Shown one piece after another: positions 59,087 to 64,000 of a DNA stretch of 64,000 bases. Position numbers and translations under genes: made by a program. How positions within the stretch are numbered: the first letter of the stretch is position 1; every line of letters begins with the position of its first letter. A model generated the notes under the pieces. It was not told the origin of the DNA. It was given only the letters and a program-made list of their open reading frames with translations, and made no database searches. The stretch is from Caldifarciminota bacterium UBA6260. GTDB lineage: Bacteria > Hydrothermota > 32-111. Where the stretch lies: contig DJVI01000015.1 of NCBI GenBank assembly GCA_002441125.1, forward strand, positions 84,037-148,036. Direction: 5' to 3'.

Positions 59087-60376
59087 TTATACTTCTTTAC
59101 TTTGTTCAGCAAGAAAACTAATGGTTTTACGAATTCTAACATCTTCCTTCAAACCATCTAATCCATTTGGTCGTGAAGTAAAGATTGTGCGAATTTCTTC
59201 AACATCACGCTTATACATTTCAGCTAATTGTTGAACTTCATTTTCCACATCTTCGTCAGTTACTTCAATTCCCTCTGCTTTAGCAATTGCTTCAATAGTA
59301 AGGTTTGTTTTAACCCTTAACTCAGCATCATTTTTAAATTGCTCTTTTAATTGCTCTTCATTTGTACCAGAGAATTGGTAATATAAATCAAGATTTAATC
59401 CTTGATAGGATAACTGTTGTTCAAACTCCTGCTTCATTTGATCGATTTCTTGGTCAATCATAGCTTGTGGAATTTCAACAATAGCATTTTCTACTGCCTT
59501 ATGAATAGCAGCATCTTTTAGATAATGTTCAGCATCATGCTTTGCTTTTTCCTCTAGCTTAGCACGAGTATCTGCTTTTAGCTCATCGATTGTTTCAAAA
59601 TCTACATCCTTCGCAAAATCATCATTTAACTCAGGAAGTTTTTTACGCTTGATATCATGCAATTTGATTTTGAAGATTACTTCTTGACCAGCAAGCTCTT
59701 CACTATGGTAGTTTTCAGGGAAAGTTACAGTAATATCTTTTTCCTCACCCTTTTTCATACCAATTAATTGGTCCTCAAAACCAGGAATAAAGGAACCTGA
59801 TCCGATTTCTAAGGAATATTTCTCCCCTTTTCCACCTTCAAAGGCAACGCCATCTTTAAATCCTTCAAAGTCGATAACTGTTGTATCTCCTTTTTCTACC
59901 TCACCATCTTCTAAAACAACTAGCTCAGCATGACGGTTTTGAAGCTGCGTTAATTCTACATCTACCATTTCGTCGGTAACTTCGAAATCCTTTTTAGGAA
60001 TCTCTAACCCTTTATATTCACCCAATTCAACTTCTGGTTTAACAATTACAGTTGCTTTAAAGATAAAGGTTTTTTCCTTTTCAAATTGTTCAACATCGAT
60101 TTCTGGGCGATCTACAGGTTGAATTCCTGCTTCAGCAACTGCTTCTGCATATGCCTCAGGCAATAGAATATCTAGAGCATCATTGTATAATACCTCTATT
60201 CCAAAACGGGATTCGAAAATCTTACGAGGTACTTTTCCTTTTCTAAATCCTGGTACATTCACTTGCTTAACTACTTTTTTAAATGCTTGATCTAATGCTT
60301 CAGTTACCTTTTCAACTTCAACCTCTACTTGAAGAACTCCTTTGTTCTTCTCTATTTTTTCCCAACTAGTTTTCAT
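59087..60376 (-). CDS. tig: Trigger factor, ribosome-bound chaperone
   Basis: A 429-residue trigger factor. The N-terminal ribosome-binding domain has the signature GFRKGKVPRKIFESRFG. The PPIase (FKBP-like) domain lies at about 150-245 (VEKGDTTVIDFEGFKDGVAF, then GSGSFIPGFEDQLIGMKKGE). A long C-terminal helical domain follows. Start follows AGGAGGGG. Residue and codon use are Bacillota-like (CGN arginine, CAA glutamine). The order tig-clpX is as in Bacillus. It belongs to the right-hand genome. Confidence 0.97.
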   Translation of the reverse strand: MKTSWEKIEKNKGVLQVEVEVEKVTEALDQAFKKVVKQVNVPGFRKGKVPRKIFESRFGIEVLYNDALDILLPEAYAEAVAEAGIQPVDRPEIDVEQFEKEKTFIFKATVIVKPEVELGEYKGLEIPKKDFEVTDEMVDVELTQLQNRHAELVVLEDGEVEKGDTTVIDFEGFKDGVAFEGGKGEKYSLEIGSGSFIPGFEDQLIGMKKGEEKDITVTFPENYHSEELAGQEVIFKIKLHDIKRKKLPELNDDFAKDVDFETIDELKADTRAKLEEKAKHDAEHYLKDAAIHKAVENAIVEIPQAMIDQEIDQMKQEFEQQLSYQGLNLDLYYQFSGTNEEQLKEQFKNDAELRVKTNLTIEAIAKAEGIEVTDEDVENEVQQLAEMYKRDVEEIRTIFTSRPNGLDGLKEDVRIRKTISFLAEQSKEV

Positions 60377-60455
60377 TATTACTTTCCCCTCCTAAAACTC
60401 TTCAAAGCGACTGAAATTTTTAAAATGACACACTAACACACAGTATAACCATTAT

Positions 60456-60484
60456 ATTATAACATAAACATTTTTCTATTGAAA
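60456..60484 (-). promoter_or_regulatory. Possible promoter of tig
   Basis: Minus-strand TATAAT (60456-60461) with a weak -35 box TTTCAA (60479-60484) and 17-bp spacing, about 80 bp upstream of the tig start. Confidence 0.4.
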
Positions 60485-60513
60485 TAATAGAAAAATATTC
60501 AACCAAAAAAGAA

Positions 60514-60540
60514 AATCTTCTAGTTTTGCACTAGAAGATT
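60514..60540 (-). terminator. Rho-independent terminator of the tRNA transcript
   Basis: An 11-bp inverted repeat AATCTTCTAGT/ACTAGAAGATT (60514-60524 and 60530-60540) with a 5-base loop, 15 bp downstream of tRNA-Arg on the minus strand and followed by a T-rich tract (TTCTTTTTTGG). Confidence 0.8.
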
Positions 60541-60555
60541 GTACTTATTATGTAA

Positions 60556-60632
60556 TGGCGTCTCAGGAGGGATTCGAACCCCCGACACACGGCTTAGAAG
60601 GCCGTTGCTCTATCCTGCTGAGCTACTGAGAC
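60556..60632 (-). tRNA. tRNA-Arg (anticodon TCT)
   Basis: 77 nucleotides including an encoded CCA. Acceptor GTCTCAG/CTGAGAC, anticodon loop CTTCTAA with anticodon TCT, and T-loop GGTTCGAATCC are all normal. It lies between tig and rdgB in the Bacillota part. The CCA end is encoded in the DNA. Confidence 0.97.
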
Positions 60633-60646
60633 ATATATGCAGTTCT

Positions 60647-60720
60647 TGGAGCGGATGATGGGAATCGAACCCACGCTACCGGCTTGGGAAGCCGATGTTC
60701 TACCATTGAACTACATCCGC
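60647..60720 (-). tRNA. tRNA-Gly (anticodon CCC)
   Basis: 74 nucleotides including encoded CCA. Acceptor GCGGATG/CATCCGC, D-arm GTTC/GAAC, anticodon loop TTCCCAA (anticodon CCC) and T-arm GTGGG/CCCAT with loop TTCGATT. It reads GGG glycine codons. It lies 14 bp before tRNA-Arg, so the two are probably one transcript. Confidence 0.95.
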
Positions 60721-60792
60721 TTATACAAGCGGTGTTTTTTGAAGACAAAAGTAAGTATAGCAAGATATGTTTTTTTAGTCAAGGGGATTTCT

Positions 60793-61392
60793 TTATTTTT
60801 TTTCTTCTAGCCATTGAATCAATTTTTTCATTGCTTTTCCACGATGACTAATTTGATTTTTTAAGTGAATATCAATTTCGGCCATCGTTTTTTGATAAGT
60901 GGGCAAATAAAAAAGCGGATCATAACCAAATCCTTTTTCTCCTTTTGGCTCCACTAAAATATACCCCTCCACAATATCTTCAAACCCAATAGTTGGCTCA
61001 TCTGGAATCGCTAAAGCAATATGACTCACAAAACGAGCGGTTCGTTGTTCAAAGGGAATCCCTTTTAGCTCTAGAAGTAGTTTTTGATTATTGTCTTGAT
61101 CACTCACTTTTTCTCCGGCATACCTTGCAGAATAAACTCCAGGTCTACCCCCTAATGCATCCACTTCCAATCCAGAATCATCAGCAATCGTAGGTATATG
61201 AGTAAAAGCACAAATCTCTTCTGCTTTTTTCCTTGCGTTCTGTGCAAAAGTTAGCCCATCCTCTATAACATCTGGAATATGTGCAAACTCATCTAATGCA
61301 ACAATTTTGTTGGCAAAAGAAGAAAGGAGCTGTTGAAACTCCTTTACTTTCCCTTTATTTTTGGTTGCTACTATAATCGTTTCCCATTTCAT
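60793..61392 (-). CDS. rdgB: Non-canonical purine NTP pyrophosphatase (XTP/dITP diphosphatase, HAM1/RdgB)
   Basis: A 199-residue house-cleaning enzyme that removes ITP and XTP from the nucleotide pool. Motifs: IVATKNKGKVKEFQQLL, TFAQNARKKAEE, IADDSGLEVDALGGRPGVYSARYAG, GFGYDPLFYLP, and the C-terminal ISHRGKAMKKL. Full length. It lies 38 bp downstream of rph, the same pair (rph, ysnA) as in Bacillus. ATG follows GGGGGATAAGG. Confidence 0.96.
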   Translation of the reverse strand: MKWETIIVATKNKGKVKEFQQLLSSFANKIVALDEFAHIPDVIEDGLTFAQNARKKAEEICAFTHIPTIADDSGLEVDALGGRPGVYSARYAGEKVSDQDNNQKLLLELKGIPFEQRTARFVSHIALAIPDEPTIGFEDIVEGYILVEPKGEKGFGYDPLFYLPTYQKTMAEIDIHLKNQISHRGKAMKKLIQWLEEKK

Positions 61393-61430
61393 CCTTATCC
61401 CCCAAGTTCCCTTTTATCATACATTTCGAT

Positions 61431-62174
61431 TTAATCTGCTTTACCAATTAGGTTAACAATTTCGCCTAATGCTTCCTTCTGAATCTCAACTAGTTCAAAA
61501 ACCCCTTTTTTGGCTAATGATAATAGCTGTGATAGCTCTTCCTCTGAAAAAGGAGCTTCTTCACCAGTTCCTTGAATTTCAATATATTTCCCTTCTCCAG
61601 TCATCACAACATTCATATCGACCTTTGCTTGGGAATCTTCTTCATATGATAAATCTAAGCGAGGCTCCTCTTCAATAATTCCCACACTTGTTGCTGCAAT
61701 ATAGGATTGAATTGGCATTTTCGAAAGCTTTCCTTCTTCAATTAGCTTATGGCAAGCGTCTACCAAAGCTACATAAGCACCAGTTATGGATGCAGTTCTT
61801 GTTCCTCCATCAGCTTGAATGACATCACAATCAATCCAGATCGTTTTTTCACCTAAGTCTGACAAATTAACAACAGAACGTAGTGCACGTCCGATTAAAC
61901 GGGATATTTCCATTGTACGCCCGCTAACTTTGCCTTTGGTCGCTTCTCTCGCATTTCTTGTTTGTGTTGCTCTTGGAAGCATCGAATATTCAGCTGTTAC
62001 CCAGCCCTTTCCTCCGCCTCTTAAAAAAGGAGGGACCTTATCCTCTATGGTAGCAGTACAAATTACCTTTGTTTCCCCTACCTCGATTAAAACTGAGCCT
62101 TCAGCATATTTATTATAATTTCGTGTAATATGTACTGGTCTTAATTGTTGATTATCTCTTTGATCCGGTCTCAT
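61431..62174 (-). CDS. rph: Ribonuclease PH
   Basis: A 247-residue phosphorolytic 3'-5' exoribonuclease that trims tRNA 3' ends. Motifs: RPDQRDNQQLRPVHI, EGSVLIEVGETKVICTA, GWVTAEYSMLPRATQTRN, SRLIGRALRSVVNL (phosphate-binding Arg) and DCDVIQADGGTRTASITGA with catalytic Asp. Length standard. Start follows GGAGGG. In Bacillus it lies between gerM and ysnA, as here. Confidence 0.97.
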   Translation of the reverse strand: MRPDQRDNQQLRPVHITRNYNKYAEGSVLIEVGETKVICTATIEDKVPPFLRGGGKGWVTAEYSMLPRATQTRNAREATKGKVSGRTMEISRLIGRALRSVVNLSDLGEKTIWIDCDVIQADGGTRTASITGAYVALVDACHKLIEEGKLSKMPIQSYIAATSVGIIEEEPRLDLSYEEDSQAKVDMNVVMTGEGKYIEIQGTGEEAPFSEEELSQLLSLAKKGVFELVEIQKEALGEIVNLIGKAD

Positions 62175-62268
62175 CTAAAACCCTCCATTCTAAATACTAA
62201 CCTTATTATGACCAATATTTCTTTGATATTGCAAGTAAAAACGCAAATTTTATGGTAATAACACAAAA

Positions 62269-62286
62269 GAGGTAGATTTCTACCTC
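62269..62286 (-). terminator. Probable terminator between gerM and rph
   Basis: A 7-bp inverted repeat GAGGTAG/CTACCTC with a 4-base loop, 38 bp downstream of gerM on the minus strand, followed by CTTTTGTG. The T tract is short, so efficiency may be partial. Confidence 0.6.
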
Positions 62287-62323
62287 CGTATGATGATTCT
62301 ATTCACTTAGTTTTCCGTTTCAT

Positions 62324-63394
62324 TTAGTAAGCTGATTTATTAATATTATTTGGTCTGAAGATTGGCTTAGCCAGTGCTTCTGATTGCTCAGTTTGTCCAT
62401 TCACCATAATTTGTACAGATGAAGCTTCAGTATTTTCTGTTAATGATAAAACAATCATCTCAATAATCTCCTGAGAAACAGCATCATTAAAACCCAAGAG
62501 TTCCTTGTCAAAATCTGCTACTAATATATCATCCTGATAGCTCACATCCAGAACTTTTGTTGTTGGAAGTAGTGCTGGAATAAGTCTGCTATCTTGTTTG
62601 GGTCCTAGAATCAGCTGTTCTAACGTAGCTTTCGCAATATCCTCTGTTTGAGGAATTAATCTAGTCACTGGAATTAAATAGGACCCTGCCTCTGTTCCTT
62701 TTTGAAAATATAATGTAACAGGGGTAGTCTGGCCAATGTGAATATTATTGGCCAGCTCAAGATTAATTCCATCTAGACGACTTAATGGGCCTACAACTGG
62801 AGTATTCCAGGTTGGCATTACTTCTAAAGGATACCCATTAACGCGAATTTCAACCTGCTCTACAGTTGGAAATTCAGTTAAAGTCCAGGTAATTGCATCT
62901 AAAATCTTCTTTTCCTCTGCCGAATTGGCTGCTTGATAGGATAAAAACTCTTTTGAAAAATCAACAATTGCTAATTTTTGATCGAACTTAACATTCATAT
63001 CAGAAACAGTGCCTGCTGGTAATACAGGTCTAAATCCCTCTGGTAGTGTTGCTTCTGCAGGTCCACCCATCGTCATAAAACGTAGTACCTCTTTACCAAT
63101 TCCTTCAACCTTAGGAATTGCCATTGGTAATGGAACGACATCCCCCTGCTGGTCAAAATAATAGATTGTTAATGTTACCATTTCACTCGCATTTTCCGTT
63201 GAAGTAGAGCTAGTTTGGTTTCCACCTTCTGTATTCGTTACTTCAATCGTAGGATTTAAATCTTCAATTTCCAACGATGCTGGTGGTGGATCAATTTCCA
63301 TTGCTTCTTCAGGGCCATATAAACCACAGCCTGATAATAAAATAACGATTAAACTTAGAATCAATAATGATCCAAGCCATTTATGTTTCAACAT
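62324..63394 (-). CDS. gerM: GerM-like germination/sporulation lipoprotein, two GerMN domains
   Basis: A 356-residue lipoprotein: signal peptide with lipobox SLIVILLSGCGLYG (Cys about 23), a Ser/Thr-rich linker, then two GerMN domains (about 70-200 and 220-345), seen as VTLTIYYFDQQGDVVPLPM and TTPVTLYFQKGTEAGSYLIP, each followed by an AIVDFSKEF or LVADFDKELLG strand. GerM is needed for sporulation and germination in Bacillus subtilis. Its presence before rph marks the right-hand genome as a spore-former. The start follows AAGGAGGGG. Confidence 0.94.
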   Translation of the reverse strand: MLKHKWLGSLLILSLIVILLSGCGLYGPEEAMEIDPPPASLEIEDLNPTIEVTNTEGGNQTSSTSTENASEMVTLTIYYFDQQGDVVPLPMAIPKVEGIGKEVLRFMTMGGPAEATLPEGFRPVLPAGTVSDMNVKFDQKLAIVDFSKEFLSYQAANSAEEKKILDAITWTLTEFPTVEQVEIRVNGYPLEVMPTWNTPVVGPLSRLDGINLELANNIHIGQTTPVTLYFQKGTEAGSYLIPVTRLIPQTEDIAKATLEQLILGPKQDSRLIPALLPTTKVLDVSYQDDILVADFDKELLGFNDAVSQEIIEMIVLSLTENTEASSVQIMVNGQTEQSEALAKPIFRPNNINKSAY

Positions 63395-63472
63395 ATCTTC
63401 CCCTCCTTAAGGATATCTATTCTTATGTATACGAGCCTTATTTCGAAATATAACTGTTTTGTCCAAAAAAAA

Positions 63473-63493
63473 AGAGAAGCTTTTAGCTTCTCT
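63473..63493 (-). terminator. Rho-independent terminator
   Basis: A 9-bp inverted repeat AGAGAAGCT/AGCTTCTCT (63473-63481 and 63485-63493) with a 3-base loop, followed on the minus strand by nine T (63472-63464). It overlaps the stop codon of the upstream membrane protein gene. Confidence 0.85.
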
Positions 63494-63998
63494 AAAAAAT
63501 CATATATGGAGCAAATAATAAGTTAACAAGAATTAGATCGATCAGTACAAAATAGAAAAAGGATAAAAACGGGGAAGGTGTGCCAATCTTTTTCATAAAT
63601 GCCCATGTTGGATATGCAATCAACAATCCTATTCCTAAGGGAATTATTAATTTACTACCTGTAAAGGTAAGCCATAAAGGCATAAACGGAACTAGATGGG
63701 GTTTATAAAAAAAGCCGAAATCTATCATCTGAATACTAACAAATAGGATGCTAGAAAGTAAGACAATAATTCGATACTTACGATCCATCAGTTCTGAATT
63801 GAAAATACTAAACCCGATTAACAATAATAATGGTCCTAATAACCATATTAATCCTTTTAACATGGATAAGATAATAATCCAAGAATCTTGGAAAGTATAG
63901 CCGAACGCTAATCCCCAATTCCCCTTCATCTTTTCATTTGCTACTGTTTTGAAAGGCTCACTATTACTACTTAATTGTAATTGATATCCGTTACTCAT
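63492..63998 (-). CDS. Hydrophobic membrane protein, possibly the C-terminal part of a longer protein
   Basis: A 168-residue reading frame with about four membrane helices (IWLLGPLLLLIGFSIF, IIVLLSSILFVSIQMIDFGFF, LIIPLGIGLLIAYPTWAF, FYFVLIDLILVNLLFA). The first ATG lies 3 bp from the window edge and the N-terminal 35 residues look like a loop rather than a protein start, so the real start may lie outside. I do not recognise the family. It precedes gerM in the Bacillota part and is closed by a strong terminator. Confidence 0.6.
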   Translation of the reverse strand: MSNGYQLQLSSNSEPFKTVANEKMKGNWGLAFGYTFQDSWIIILSMLKGLIWLLGPLLLLIGFSIFNSELMDRKYRIIVLLSSILFVSIQMIDFGFFYKPHLVPFMPLWLTFTGSKLIIPLGIGLLIAYPTWAFMKKIGTPSPFLSFFYFVLIDLILVNLLFAPYMIF

Positions 63999-64000
63999 AA

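Noticed and set aside
63395..63472. Sporulation sigma-factor promoter upstream of gerM
   Set aside because: A CATACA-like stretch occurs, but I could not match a convincing -35 and -10 pair with correct spacing.
1..64000. Insertion sequences, prophage, integrase or attachment sites
   Set aside because: No transposase, integrase or phage structural motif was found and no long inverted or direct DNA repeats were noticed by eye.

Overview
The window appears to join DNA from two unrelated bacteria. Positions 1 to about 58,450 are AT-rich, densely packed and almost entirely on the minus strand. The genes commonly overlap by 1-30 bp and arginine is mostly AGA/AGG. Lipoproteins, a beta-barrel-like outer-membrane protein, an LpxH-like hydrolase and two secreted proteins with type IX-like C-terminal sorting domains point to a diderm, possibly an FCB or WOR-3-like candidate-phylum lineage (inference only). 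From about 58,560 to 64,000 the gene set and order (gerM, rph, rdgB, two tRNAs, tig, clpX), the individual hairpin terminators and the frequent CGN arginine codons are those of a spore-forming Bacillaceae-like Bacillota. The switch falls inside clpX, in the conserved Walker A region, so a chimeric contig is the simplest explanation.

Left part, in order of position. (1) 1-9,067: a promoter-headed operon reading leftwards: gcvPB, a 110-aa protein, a GlmL/MutL-family ASKHA ATPase, a barrel-sandwich plus KOW-like protein, then membrane proteins flanked by two paralogous DUF6754-like proteins. No glutamate mutase is present. I regard this as the best candidate for an undescribed system. (2) 9,213-11,986: two convergent secreted proteins (a small one and an S8 protease) sharing a bidirectional terminator. 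(3) 12,044-20,700: a long operon of TPR lipoprotein, rplM, rpsI, a structured leader, rpsB, tsf, pyrH, frr, uppS, cdsA, dxr and rseP. (4) 20,796-32,796: a ten-gene chemosensory cluster with a soluble MCP fused to a family 5 solute-binding domain, CheW, CheY, CheA, CheC, TPR and DUF4388 proteins and three roadblock-like proteins. (5) 32,864-35,440: SRP RNA, dnaX, ybaB, recR. (6) 35,447-45,631: an FMN-riboswitch-controlled operon beginning with ribD, ribE, ribBA and ribH and continuing through nusB, a phosphoesterase, a sugar-nucleotide SDR, a frameshifted LpxH-like gene, nadC, birA, a glycosyltransferase, ruvX and mltG. (7) 45,679-53,304: an outer-membrane lipoprotein, a GGDEF cyclase, a degenerate HD-GYP response regulator, a giant soluble sensor kinase and a TPR protein. 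(8) 53,317-57,682: trkA, trkH and lon, leading into the chimeric clpX.

Two homopolymer sites suggest transcriptional slippage. dnaX has two A9 tracts after domain III, where any single-base slip gives a rapid stop (a gamma-like product). The LpxH-like gene has a T11 tract where loss of one T restores the frame. No CRISPR array, insertion sequence or prophage was seen, and no gap over 300 bp lacks a gene.
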